A DNA stretch of 64,000 bases from Streptomyces sp. DSM 15324 (GTDB lineage Bacteria > Actinomycetota > Actinomycetes > Streptomycetales > Streptomycetaceae), in assembly GCF_001514285.1 (NCBI RefSeq), contig NZ_KQ949028.1:312743-376742 (forward strand), written 5' to 3'. Of this stretch, positions 16,911 to 25,273 are shown piece by piece. Below the pieces are notes generated by a model, which searched no databases, was not told where the DNA came from, and saw only the letters and a list, made by a program, of their open reading frames with translations. The position numbers and the translations under genes are program-made. The number at the start of each line of letters is the position of its first letter. Positions within the stretch are counted from its first letter, which is position 1.

Positions 16911-18311
16911 TTACCGCGATCCGGTGGTCACGCGATGGCAGGCCATCACCGGGGTGTGCCGTTCGGGCCACTCGTCGCCGCCCTCGGTGATGAGCCATAT
17001 CCATTTCCCGGGGTCGGCCGGGGTGATCGGCGGGGCGTGGCCGTCGGTCAGGACCACGATCGCGTCCGGATTCCCGTCGAACCGGCGGCCGTCGGCCTCG
17101 GCACGGCCTTCCACGTAGTCGGCGACCACCTGGAAGCTCGTGCCTCCGCCGCCGTACACCCGCCCGCCGGGCCGGAACGGCATCACCACGCCGTCGAAGG
17201 ACAGCCAGTGCGCCTCGACGCCGTCGATCCGCCCGACCAGGTCGGTGAGCCACCGCACCACGTGGTCCGGCATCGACCCCGAGGTGTCGTACGCGATCAC
17301 CAGGACCTTCTCGCGGACCGGGCCGCGCCGCGCCAGCATGGGGTCCTGGCCGAGCGCCGCGAGCAGCGCGCCCCGCTTCCTGGGGTACACCAGCCGCTCG
17401 CCCTCGCGGAGTTTCGAGGCGAGCACGTCGACGAGCCAGCGCTGCCACCAGTGGACGGTCCCCGTGCGCGTGGTCTCCCCGCGCAGCGCGCCGGCGCCCA
17501 GGGCGCCCCACAGCCGGGCCGCCCGCGCCGAGTCGCCCTCGGTCCGGCCCATCAGCTCCAGCAGCTCCGCCTCCGCGCCCGCGTGCCCGCGGCGGGCCGC
17601 CAGCAGGGAGTTGAGCAGCGCCGAGGACGTCACCGTGTCGACGGTCTCCTGGTCTGCGGGGACCCCGCCCGCCAGGTGCACACAGAGCCGGCGCTCCACG
17701 ACCGGCGGGCGGTGCATCCGCTTCAGCTCGCCGTACACCCGCATGTCCGTCTCGGTGAACGTCCCGTAATCCACCGGCTCCCGCCCGTGGGCCGTCAGGT
17801 CCTCGACGTAGGCCTCATGGATCCGCCGCGGGTCGATGCCCGTGGGACGGCCGTCCAGGAGGGGCAGGTCCTCGCGCTCCAGCCGGACCAGGGCGACGTG
17901 GTTGACGGCCACTTCCGCGGCCAGCTCGAACACAGGGTCCTCGCGCAGCCCGGGTTCGGCCAGCAGATGCCGGTGCACCAGATGCCTCGCCTCGTGGAAC
18001 AGGACGAACTTGACGCCGTCCAGGCCCAGTCGGACGAAGAAGTCCGGGTTGTACAGCAGCAGACAGGTGCCGTCGCCTGAGGCCACCACGGCCGCCGTGT
18101 CCACCGCCGTCGTCGGGATCTGGTGGTGGCACTTGGTGTACAGCCAGGACGCGACCGCCGACTCCGTCAGCCCGAAGTCCAGCAGCGCCGCCTCCTTCAG
18201 CCGCCGCGCCTGCGCGACGACCTCGGGATCGGCGGGCCGGTAGGCCTCCAGCGCCCGGCGGTCGGCCAGATCCACCACCGGCGCACGCCGCTCCCGCTCC
18301 CCGTAGCCCAT
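16911..18311 (-). CDS. VWA-domain protein with N-terminal HExxH (DUF2201-like) domain
   Basis: This 466-residue protein has an N-terminal metallopeptidase-like domain with FHEARH (HExxH, residues 106-110), followed by a linker and a C-terminal von Willebrand A domain. The VWA MIDAS residues are seen in YDTSGSM (D342), GGGGTSF and VLTDGH. No signal peptide is visible. ATG 18311 is preferred to an ATG 13 codons earlier because a G-rich ribosome site precedes only the former. It is paired with the AAA+ gene as in MoxR-VWA systems. Whether the HExxH is catalytic is unknown. Confidence 0.85.
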   Translation of the reverse strand: MGYGERERRAPVVDLADRRALEAYRPADPEVVAQARRLKEAALLDFGLTESAVASWLYTKCHHQIPTTAVDTAAVVASGDGTCLLLYNPDFFVRLGLDGVKFVLFHEARHLVHRHLLAEPGLREDPVFELAAEVAVNHVALVRLEREDLPLLDGRPTGIDPRRIHEAYVEDLTAHGREPVDYGTFTETDMRVYGELKRMHRPPVVERRLCVHLAGGVPADQETVDTVTSSALLNSLLAARRGHAGAEAELLELMGRTEGDSARAARLWGALGAGALRGETTRTGTVHWWQRWLVDVLASKLREGERLVYPRKRGALLAALGQDPMLARRGPVREKVLVIAYDTSGSMPDHVVRWLTDLVGRIDGVEAHWLSFDGVVMPFRPGGRVYGGGGTSFQVVADYVEGRAEADGRRFDGNPDAIVVLTDGHAPPITPADPGKWIWLITEGGDEWPERHTPVMACHRVTTGSR

Positions 18312-18404
18312 GCCGCAGCCCCCCGTACGACGCTTCCCCCAGTACCTCATTGGTAGCAGCCCGCACCGACATCGGGCCAAGGCATTAAGCTCCCCCGCAA
18401 GGGC

Positions 18405-18476
18405 GGGGCCGTAGCGCAGCGGCAGCCGCACCGGTCTCCAGAACCGGAACACGCTGGTTCGAATCCAGCCGCCCCG
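18405..18476 (+). tRNA. tRNA-Trp(CCA)-like gene, aberrant
   Basis: The anticodon arm CCGGT-CTCCAGA-ACCGG (anticodon CCA at 18438-18440), the T arm GCTGG-TTCGAAT-CCAGC and a short-looped D arm (AGCGGCA) like the two tRNAs at 12.1 kb are clear. The acceptor stem pairs only if one C is bulged on the 5' strand (GGGGC-C-G against CGCCCC). It stands alone, divergent from the VWA-AAA operon. It could be a functional variant, a regulatory tRNA-like RNA or a decayed gene. Confidence 0.6.
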
Positions 18477-18496
18477 CCCCCTCCCCTTCCCCGTGC

Positions 18497-19333
18497 TCAG
18501 GCGAGGGCGCCCGCCGTCATCAGCAGTTCCGGAGCGCTCCCGTGGAAGGTCCCGGCGAGCTGGGCCAGCACGGCCCAGGCGTCCTCGCGGTCGCCGAGGT
18601 GGTCGTGGACGAGCGGGCGCAGAGCGTCCTCGGCCTCGGGGAGGCGGGCCGGGAACATCAGCCGGCCCATGGCGAGGACCTCCAGGACCCGGACCGCCGG
18701 GCCGGGTCCGGTGGCGTACGCGGCGGGCCCGTCCAGCACCCCCGCCTCCCGCAGCCGGTGCGTGAACTTGGCGTGCGTGCCGAACCGGGCGCGCAGCGCG
18801 GGCGGGCAGTCCGGGCGGGTTGCGAGCGCCCAGCGGGTGTAGCCCGGCAGCGGCCGGGCGGCGTCCGCCTCGGCGACCGTCGTCCAGTCGTCCCGGGTCA
18901 GCACCATGGAACAGGCCGCGTGGCCCTGGGAGAGGGTGTCCACCGCGCGCAGGGCGCCCACGAGGCCGTGGCGGACATAGCTGTCGGGGATCCCGGGTTC
19001 CGGCTCGCGCGCCAGCTCGCGATCCACCGGTACGGGCGCCGTGCGGCCGGGGCCGAAGGGCACCCCGCGGACGACGGCCCGCCGCAGGCCCGCGTTCCTG
19101 CCGAGGTGGGGCCAGACCAGGGCGTTCAGCCGCGGGTCGTCCTCCTCCAGCGTCCACAGCGCGACGGACGACGGCACGGGGGACCAGTTCCAGGCCCGTC
19201 TGATCCGCCGCCTGGCCAGCCGGGAGGGTTCGTCCGATCCGAGCCCGATGCGCGCCCGGACGCGGGCCGCGGTGTCGTCGTCGGTCAGGTCCAGCAGGAG
19301 GCCGACCGCCAGTCGCGTGGTGTCGTCGAGCAT
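18497..19333 (-). CDS. Conserved hypothetical protein of the tRNA/AAA/VWA cluster
   Basis: This 278-residue protein has no recognisable catalytic motif, signal peptide or membrane helix. It is rich in Leu, Arg and Asp and looks largely helical. ATG 19333 (MLDDTTRLAVGLLLDL) is a better start than the in-frame ATG 12 codons upstream, since it removes a non-conserved-looking extension. It lies on the same strand as the VWA and AAA genes, separated from them by the tRNA-Trp-like gene. A role with that cluster is suggested only by position. Confidence 0.65.
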   Translation of the reverse strand: MLDDTTRLAVGLLLDLTDDDTAARVRARIGLGSDEPSRLARRRIRRAWNWSPVPSSVALWTLEEDDPRLNALVWPHLGRNAGLRRAVVRGVPFGPGRTAPVPVDRELAREPEPGIPDSYVRHGLVGALRAVDTLSQGHAACSMVLTRDDWTTVAEADAARPLPGYTRWALATRPDCPPALRARFGTHAKFTHRLREAGVLDGPAAYATGPGPAVRVLEVLAMGRLMFPARLPEAEDALRPLVHDHLGDREDAWAVLAQLAGTFHGSAPELLMTAGALA

Positions 19334-19411
19334 GGCGGCATGATGCCGCACACCCCCGACAGGGCGCACCGCTGTTTCGGTGCGCCCTCCTCGGTGGCCC
19401 GAGCCCGGGTG

Positions 19412-20386
19412 TCAGGCCCCGGCGCGCGCCGCCATGCGCGCCTTGCGCGCCGCGAGCTTCTCGTCGAACTTCGACGCCTCCGAGTCCAGGCCGCCGAGGA
19501 ACAGACCCAGCTCCTCCTGGGCCTGGCGGCCGTCGGCGCCGAGGCCGTCGATCTCCATGACCTTCAGGTGGCGCAGCACGGGCTGGAGGACGTCGTCGTG
19601 GTGGATGCGCAGGTTGTAGACCTCGCCGATGGCCATCTGCGCGGCGAACCGCTCGAAGCCGGGCATGCCGTGGCCGGGCATCCGGAAGTTCACGATGACG
19701 TCCCGCACGGCCTGCATGGTGAGGTCGGGGGCGAGCTCGAACGCGGCCTTCAGCAGGTTGCGGTAGAAGACCATGTGCAGGTTCTCGTCGGTCGCGATCC
19801 GGGCCAGCATGCGGTCGCAGACCGGGTCGCCGGACTGGTGGCCGGTGTTGCGGTGCGAGATGCGGGTCGCGAGCTCCTGGAAGGCGACGTAGGCGACCGA
19901 GTGCAGCATCGAGTGGCGGTTGTCCGACTCGAAGCCCTCGCTCATGTGCTCCATCCGGAACCGCTCCAGCTTGTCCGGGTCGACCGCGCGCGAGGCGAGC
20001 AGGTAGTCGCGCATCACGATGCCGTGCCGGCCCTCCTCGGCGGTCCAGCGGTGCACCCAGGTGCCCCAGGCGCCGTCGCGGCCGAACAGGGAGGCGATCT
20101 CGTGGTGGTAGCTGGGCAGGTTGTCCTCGGTGAGGAGGTTCACCACGAGCGCGATCCGGCCGATCTCGGTGACCTTGGACTGCTCCTTGTCCCAGGCCTC
20201 GCCGTCCTCGAAGAAGCCGGGGAAGTTGCGGCCGTCGCTCCAGGGCACGTACTCGTGCGGCATCCAGTCCTTGGCGACCTTCAGATGCCGGTTGAGTTCG
20301 GTCTCGACCACTTCCTCGAGCGCGTACAGCAGCTTGGCGTCGGTCCAGACGGCGGGGCTGCCGAGGTGAGGGGAGGTGATCGTCAC
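19412..20386 (-). CDS. Acyl-ACP desaturase (ferritin-like diiron)
   Basis: This is a 324-residue soluble fatty acyl-ACP desaturase that inserts a double bond using a diiron centre and reduced ferredoxin. The iron-ligand motifs are present: TEDNLPSYH, EEGRHG, and the second-half DENLH. The GTG start has a GGAG site at suitable spacing. Three tandem palindromic repeats lie about 60-110 bp upstream and are likely the operator for a TetR-type lipid regulator. No regulator gene is adjacent. Confidence 0.9.
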   Translation of the reverse strand: MTITSPHLGSPAVWTDAKLLYALEEVVETELNRHLKVAKDWMPHEYVPWSDGRNFPGFFEDGEAWDKEQSKVTEIGRIALVVNLLTEDNLPSYHHEIASLFGRDGAWGTWVHRWTAEEGRHGIVMRDYLLASRAVDPDKLERFRMEHMSEGFESDNRHSMLHSVAYVAFQELATRISHRNTGHQSGDPVCDRMLARIATDENLHMVFYRNLLKAAFELAPDLTMQAVRDVIVNFRMPGHGMPGFERFAAQMAIGEVYNLRIHHDDVLQPVLRHLKVMEIDGLGADGRQAQEELGLFLGGLDSEASKFDEKLAARKARMAARAGA

Positions 20387-20445
20387 GAGGTACTCCAGGG
20401 GGACAGAAAAACGGAGCGGAACACTCCGGCGAGCGGGGGCCGGAA

Positions 20446-20493
20446 CCTACGGGATCGTAGGCTACGAAACCGTAGGTTACGAAGCCGTAGGTT
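20446..20493 (-). promoter_or_regulatory. Three tandem 15-bp palindromic repeats upstream of the desaturase
   Basis: On the minus strand three adjacent units each read CCTACG-N4-CGTA(R), 15 nt apart, and the copy nearest the gene is a full CCTACG-N4-CGTAGG palindrome. The symmetry and placement suggest cooperative binding of a dimeric repressor, probably TetR class, controlling membrane-lipid desaturation. Confidence 0.65.
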
Positions 20494-20605
20494 AAGGGTG
20501 CTGTAAAGATCGCTGATCAGCCAGGCTCCCCAAGGGTTTTCCAGGGGTGCCGAGCAGTCCCGGGATCCGCAGGTCCCAGGGTCGAAGGGGTGATCCACTC
20601 ACCCG

Positions 20606-21382
20606 TCAGGCGTACAGTTCCCTAAGCCGCACCGAGAGGCAAGTCACACATCCCTCGAGCTTCTCGAACTCGCTGATGTCGACGGTGACGGGTTCGAGGC
20701 CGAGGTCGGCGAAGAGCTCGGCGGACCGGGGCGCGGCGGCCGACATGAGCAGCTTCGGGCCGCCCAGGAGTACCACGTGCGCGCCGGCCTCCTCGGGCAC
20801 CGACAGGAACCGCGGGAACAGCGACGGCCGGTCCACGTGCGGGATGTGCCCGATCACCGTGCCGTCGGGCAGCGCGGTGACCGCCGACTTCAGATGCAGC
20901 ACCTTGCTCACCGGTACGGCCACCACCCGCGCCCCGAGCGGCTCGAACGCCGCCCGCACCTGCTGGAGCCCGGCGGCGTTGGTGCGTCCGCCGCGGCCGA
21001 CGTAGATCGTGTCGCCGACCTTCAGCACGTCGCCGCCGTCCAGGGTGGCCGGCTCCCAGACCCAGTTCACCGAGCAGCCGAGGCGGGCCACGGCCTCCTC
21101 CACCCCGTCGGTCTCCGCGCGCCGGGACTCGGCGCCGGGGCGCGCGATCAGGGCCACGTTCCGGTACATGACCACGGTGTCCTCGACGAACACGGCGTCG
21201 GGGCAGTCGTCGGCCGGGGCGACCTCGATCGTCTCCCAGCCGTGCGCGCGGAGCGTCTCCGTGTACGCCTCCCACTGGTCGAGGGCGAGGTCGGCATCGA
21301 TCTTCTCGCGCTCGATGTGGGTCACCAGCCCTTCGGCGAGACGGGGGCCGGGGCGGCGGACGAGGGCTTTCCTGCTGGGCAC
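20606..21382 (-). CDS. ddaH: Dimethylarginine dimethylaminohydrolase
   Basis: This 258-residue amidinotransferase-fold enzyme hydrolyses N-omega-methylated arginines to citrulline. Visible landmarks are CPDAVFVEDTVV, TLDGGDVL, the catalytic His in LHLKSAVT, and the nucleophilic Cys near the C-terminus (GCVTCLSVRL). The GTG at 21382 has a GGAGA site nine bases ahead and gives the usual N-terminus; longer frames only add Arg/Pro-rich sequence. It stands alone on the minus strand. Confidence 0.88.
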   Translation of the reverse strand: MPSRKALVRRPGPRLAEGLVTHIEREKIDADLALDQWEAYTETLRAHGWETIEVAPADDCPDAVFVEDTVVMYRNVALIARPGAESRRAETDGVEEAVARLGCSVNWVWEPATLDGGDVLKVGDTIYVGRGGRTNAAGLQQVRAAFEPLGARVVAVPVSKVLHLKSAVTALPDGTVIGHIPHVDRPSLFPRFLSVPEEAGAHVVLLGGPKLLMSAAAPRSAELFADLGLEPVTVDISEFEKLEGCVTCLSVRLRELYA

Positions 21383-21546
21383 GGACGGGTCTCCGAATCG
21401 CAGCGGTGGCTCGGGCCCGGCCGGCGGGTCACGCCGGACGGTCCGACCGGCGCCCCTGACACGGCGCCGGTCCGCCATCATGCAGCGCGGGCCCACCAGG
21501 ACAAAACCCCTGGCTCCGGCCCGTGTCCCGGCCGGGAGGGCTCCGC

Positions 21547-23169
21547 CTACGCCGGGTCCGTCACCTCCTCCAGGCTGCTCTCGCGCAACTCCCCGTCCAG
21601 CAGCAGCCAGCGGGTGATCCCGATCGACTCCAGGAACGGCAGGTCGTGACTGGCGACGACGAGGGCGCCCTCGTAGGACTCCAGGGCCGTGGTGAGCTGT
21701 CGCACACTCGCCATGTCGAGGTTGTTCGTCGGCTCGTCCAGGAGCAGCAGCTGCGGGGCCGGCTCGGCGAGCATCAGCGCGGCCAGGGCCGCCCGGAAGC
21801 GCTCCCCGCCGGACAGGGTGCCCGCGTTCTGGTCCGCGCGGGCGCCCCGGAACAGGAACCGGGCGAGCCGGGCCCGGATCCGGTTGTTCGTGGCGGCCGG
21901 CGCGAACCGCGCCACGTTCTCGGCGACCGTCAGCGTGTCGTCGAGGACGTCCAGGCGCTGCGGCAGGAACCGCAGCGGCACGTGCGCGTGCGCCTCGCCC
22001 GCGACCGGCGCCAACTCCCCGGCGACGGTGCGCAGCAGGGTCGTCTTGCCCGCGCCGTTGCGCCCGACGAGCGCCACGCGCTCCGGCCCGCGCAGATCGA
22101 GACCGCCCGCCACGCGCGCGCCGTAGGCGAGTTCCAGGTCCCGCAGGGTGAGGACCTCACGCCCCGGCGGGACGGCCGTGAACGGCAGCTCGACGCGGAT
22201 CTCGTCGTCGTCGCGCACCGCCTCCGCCGCCTCGTCGAGGCGTTCCCTGGCCTCGGTGAGGCGCTCCTCGTGCAGGATGCGGTGCTTGCCCGCGGACTCC
22301 TGCGCCGCCCGCTTGCGCGCCCCCATGACGATCTTCGGCTCGTGCTTCTGCTCGAACATCTTCTGTCCGTAGCGCTTGCGGCGGGCCAGCTTGACCTGGG
22401 CGTCGGCCAGTTCGCGCTTCTGCCGGCGCAGATCGGCCTCCGCGACGCGCACCATGCGCTCGGCCGCCTCCTGCTCGCCGGCGAGCGCCTCCTCGTAGGC
22501 GGAGAAGGTGCCGCCGTACCAGGTGATCTCCCCGCCGCGCAGGTCGGCGATCTGGTCGACGAGCTCCAGCAGTTCGCGGTCGTGGCTGACCACGACCAGG
22601 ACGCCCGGCCAGGACTGCACGGCCGCGTAGAGCCGCCGACGCGCGTGCCGGTCCAGGTTGTTGGTGGGTTCGTCGAGCAGCAGGACGTCCGGGCGGCGCA
22701 GCAGCAGCGCGGCCAGCCGCAGCAGGACGGACTCGCCGCCGGACACCTCGCCGACGGTGCGGTCCAGGCCGATGTGGCCGAGGCCCAGCTCGCCGAGGGT
22801 GGCCAGGGCGCGTTCCTCCACGTCCCAGTCGTCGCCGAGGGCCTCGAAGTGCTCCTCCGCGGCGTCGCCGGCCTCGATGGCGTGCAGGGCGGCCCGCTGT
22901 ACGGCGATGCCGAGGACGTCGTCGACCCGCCGGGCGGTGTCGAGCGTGACGTTCTGCGGGAGGTGGCCGACCTCGCCGGAGACCCGCACGGTGCCACCGG
23001 TGGGGGTGAGGAGCCCGGCGACCAGCCCCAGCAGGGTCGACTTGCCGGTGCCGTTCACGCCGACGAGGCCGGTCCGGCCGGGGCCGAAGGAGGCGTCGAG
23101 GCCGTCGAGCACGGCGGTGCCGTCGGGCCAGGAGAAGGAGAGGGAGGAGCAGGTGATGGATGATGACAA
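21547..23169 (-). CDS. ABC-F ATPase, antibiotic-resistance type
   Basis: This 540-residue soluble protein has two ABC cassettes and no membrane domain. Cassette 1 has GVNGTGKST, SGGES and LLLDEPTNNLD; cassette 2 has GRNGAGKTT, SGGERF and LLLDEPTNNLD. A charged linker (about residues 240-310) separates them. ABC-F proteins bind the ribosomal E site and protect it or aid translation. TTG 23169 is proposed because it gives a normal N-terminus (SSSITCSSLSFSWPDG) behind a GAGG site. The 289-nt gap ahead, between this gene and ssgD, could hold a regulatory leader, as often seen for resistance ABC-Fs, but no leader could be proved. Confidence 0.85.
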   Translation of the reverse strand: MSSSITCSSLSFSWPDGTAVLDGLDASFGPGRTGLVGVNGTGKSTLLGLVAGLLTPTGGTVRVSGEVGHLPQNVTLDTARRVDDVLGIAVQRAALHAIEAGDAAEEHFEALGDDWDVEERALATLGELGLGHIGLDRTVGEVSGGESVLLRLAALLLRRPDVLLLDEPTNNLDRHARRRLYAAVQSWPGVLVVVSHDRELLELVDQIADLRGGEITWYGGTFSAYEEALAGEQEAAERMVRVAEADLRRQKRELADAQVKLARRKRYGQKMFEQKHEPKIVMGARKRAAQESAGKHRILHEERLTEARERLDEAAEAVRDDDEIRVELPFTAVPPGREVLTLRDLELAYGARVAGGLDLRGPERVALVGRNGAGKTTLLRTVAGELAPVAGEAHAHVPLRFLPQRLDVLDDTLTVAENVARFAPAATNNRIRARLARFLFRGARADQNAGTLSGGERFRAALAALMLAEPAPQLLLLDEPTNNLDMASVRQLTTALESYEGALVVASHDLPFLESIGITRWLLLDGELRESSLEEVTDPA

Positions 23170-23458
23170 AAGGGCCTCACGGTGTGCGTGTGCGGTCAGG
23201 GGCAGACGCGTGTCGAGACACCGGAGGGCGGCGACCACCGCGGGAGCGGGTGGGTGAGCGCGGGCACGAGAAAGCCCTGTCGCTCGAGGACGGCTCGAAG
23301 ACGCCGAGGTCGCACGCAGCGCCCGCACGGGTGCGGGGCATGGTGTCTCAGGACCTCAGACGAGCAACGTCCTTCTCCAATCGGCGGCAACAGGACCGCT
23401 TCAGACCATAGGAGGGGCCTGCGGCCCCGTCAAAGGATTAAATCCGGCCGCCCGCGGC

Positions 23459-23875
23459 TCAGCAGGCGTCCCGCATCAGCTGCGCGAGGTCGCGGTCCAG
23501 ATCGAGCTGGAGGTGCTCCAGACCGACCGGCACCAGCTCCCCGCTGGCGCTCAGGAAGCGGCGCACGTCCGACGAGTGGACGTGCACGACGGCGGTGCCC
23601 TCGGGGGCGTGGAACTCCAGCACCGTACGGTCGTACCCGTACGGGCGCACTCGGACGTCGCCGTGGCCCTCGGCCCGCTCCAGCCCCGCGGCCAGCAGGT
23701 CACGGGCGAACGTCCAGCAGACCTCGACGCCCTCCAGGGTCGCGGGGGCCGGGAAGGTCATCCGGACGGCGAACGGATCGCTCCGGTCGTAGTGCAGCAT
23801 GGCGGGGATGCTCGGCATCCGAGGCGCGGCGGCGACCAGGCGGGCCTCAACGGGCTGCTCGATGACGGTGGACAA
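23459..23875 (-). CDS. ssgD: SsgA-like (SALP) sporulation/cell-division protein
   Basis: This 138-residue SALP-family protein shows the family core LHYDRSDPFAVRMTF, then VCWTFARDLLAAGL, GHGDVRVRPY and the C-terminal LDLDRDLAQLM. SALPs occur only in morphologically complex actinomycetes and guide septum and peptidoglycan events during sporulation. The N-terminus (STVIEQPVEARLVAAAP) and gene order match my memory of SsgD. The start is TTG at 23875, backed by a GGGAG site 7 nt upstream; no ATG or GTG fits. Confidence 0.85.
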   Translation of the reverse strand: MSTVIEQPVEARLVAAAPRMPSIPAMLHYDRSDPFAVRMTFPAPATLEGVEVCWTFARDLLAAGLERAEGHGDVRVRPYGYDRTVLEFHAPEGTAVVHVHSSDVRRFLSASGELVPVGLEHLQLDLDRDLAQLMRDAC

Positions 23876-23975
23876 CGCCTTGCTCCCTTGCTGACGAGGA
23901 CGGACTTCCGGCCGGACGGGGACCGGATACAGGAAGAGACGCTGGATTCGGCCGATCCGTGCCCACCGATGACGA

Positions 23976-23989
23976 GTGACCTCGGTCAC
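23976..23989. promoter_or_regulatory. Palindrome GTGACC-TC-GGTCAC upstream of ssgD
   Basis: A perfect 6-bp inverted repeat with a 2-bp spacer lies about 100 bp upstream of the ssgD start and 110 bp before the divergent secreted-protein gene. It may be an operator for either gene; no binding protein can be named. Confidence 0.4.
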
Positions 23990-24098
23990 CGCCTTCATGC
24001 GCCGGAGTGACACACCTCTCGTGCCGTCGCGGGCAGGGGAGTGGAGGCGGCGGAGGCCCTCTGGACGCCACCGGGACCGTGGGCTAGCTTCCCGCGCC

Positions 24099-25208
24099 AT
24101 GAGGCGCTTGGGGAAGACGCTACGCACGGTAAGGACGGTAAGAACTGCGCGAAGGAGGGCGTGGGCCGCCGCGGCGGCCCTCTGCGCGGCGGCGCTGGCC
24201 ACGCTGCCCGCCGCGCCCGCCCACGCGCACGGCGATCCGCACTGGGCGCCGAAGGACACCGGCAGTCCCTCGGTCCGCTTCCGCGGGCTGTCCGCCGTCG
24301 ACCGGCACACCGCCTGGCTGTCGGGCACCCGGGGCACCGTGCTGCGCACCACCGACGGCGGGGCGAGCTGGCGGGACGTCTCCCCTCCCGGCGCCGCCGA
24401 CCTGCAGTTCCGCGACATCGAGGCGTTCGACGCGCGCCGCGCGGTGGTGCTGGCGATCGGCGAGGGCGAGGCCTCGCGGGTCTATCGCACCGACGACGGC
24501 GGGGCGACCTGGAGGGAGTCCTTCCGCAACACCGACGCCCAGGCGTTCTACGACTGCATGACCTTCTTCGACCGCCGCCACGGCCTCGCGGTGAGCGACC
24601 CGGTGGACGGCAGGTTCCGCATCCTGTCGACCGCGGACGGCGGCCGGTCCTGGACGGTGCTGCCGGACACCGGCATGCCGGCCGCCCTGGACGGCGAGGC
24701 CGGCTTCGCGGCCGGCGGCCAGTGCCTGGTCTCCGCCGGGCCGAGAGACGTGTGGCTGGCCACCGGCGGCGCGGCACGCGCGCGGGTGCTGCACTCCGCC
24801 GACCGCGGACTGACCTGGACCGCCGCCGACACGCCCGTCCCGGCGGGCGACCCCGCGCGCGGGGTGTTCGCGCTCGCCTTCCGCGACCGGACGCACGGCC
24901 TCGCCGTCGGCGGGGACTACCGCGCCGGTCAGCCCTCCCCGGACTCCGCCGCCACCACGGGCGACGCCGGCCGCAGCTGGCGCTCCGCGGCCGGACCGCC
25001 GCCCGCCTACCGCTCCGGCGTGGCCTGGCTCCCGCACCGCCGCGCCGCCGCCCTCGCCGTCGGCCCCACCGGCACCGACCTGACCACCGACGCGGGCCGC
25101 ACCTGGCGCACCCTCGACACGGGCTCCTACGACACCGTCGACTGCGCGCCCGACGGCGGCTGCTGGGCGTCGGGCGAACAGGGGCGGGCGGCACGCCTGG
25201 AGCACTGA
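24099..25208 (+). CDS. Secreted YCF48/BNR-repeat beta-propeller protein
   Basis: This 369-residue protein starts with an Arg-rich region and hydrophobic stretch ending PAHAHG, a Sec or Tat-like signal peptide. The mature part is built of BNR/YCF48-type propeller repeats with the recurring TTDGGASW, TDDGGATW, TADGGRSW, DRGLTW and TDAGRTW motifs. Proteins of this kind are annotated oxidoreductase, but no catalytic residue is visible. ATG 24099 is chosen because it places the signal peptide at the N-terminus. It probably acts outside the membrane; role unknown. Confidence 0.82.
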   Translation: MRRLGKTLRTVRTVRTARRRAWAAAAALCAAALATLPAAPAHAHGDPHWAPKDTGSPSVRFRGLSAVDRHTAWLSGTRGTVLRTTDGGASWRDVSPPGAADLQFRDIEAFDARRAVVLAIGEGEASRVYRTDDGGATWRESFRNTDAQAFYDCMTFFDRRHGLAVSDPVDGRFRILSTADGGRSWTVLPDTGMPAALDGEAGFAAGGQCLVSAGPRDVWLATGGAARARVLHSADRGLTWTAADTPVPAGDPARGVFALAFRDRTHGLAVGGDYRAGQPSPDSAATTGDAGRSWRSAAGPPPAYRSGVAWLPHRRAAALAVGPTGTDLTTDAGRTWRTLDTGSYDTVDCAPDGGCWASGEQGRAARLEH

Positions 25209-25273
25209 CCGGTCCCGGCCCCCGGGAACCTGATCGCGGACCCGCCCGCGTCAGCCGTACGCTCGTCACCACC

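Noticed and set aside
14958-18080. Plus-strand open frame of 1040 codons opposite the AAA and VWA genes
   Set aside because: The minus-strand proteins have clear Walker and MIDAS motifs; the antisense translation shows none.
18312-18404. Further tRNA-like sequence before tRNA-Trp (GGTAGCAGC motif)
   Set aside because: No anticodon or T arm could be folded.
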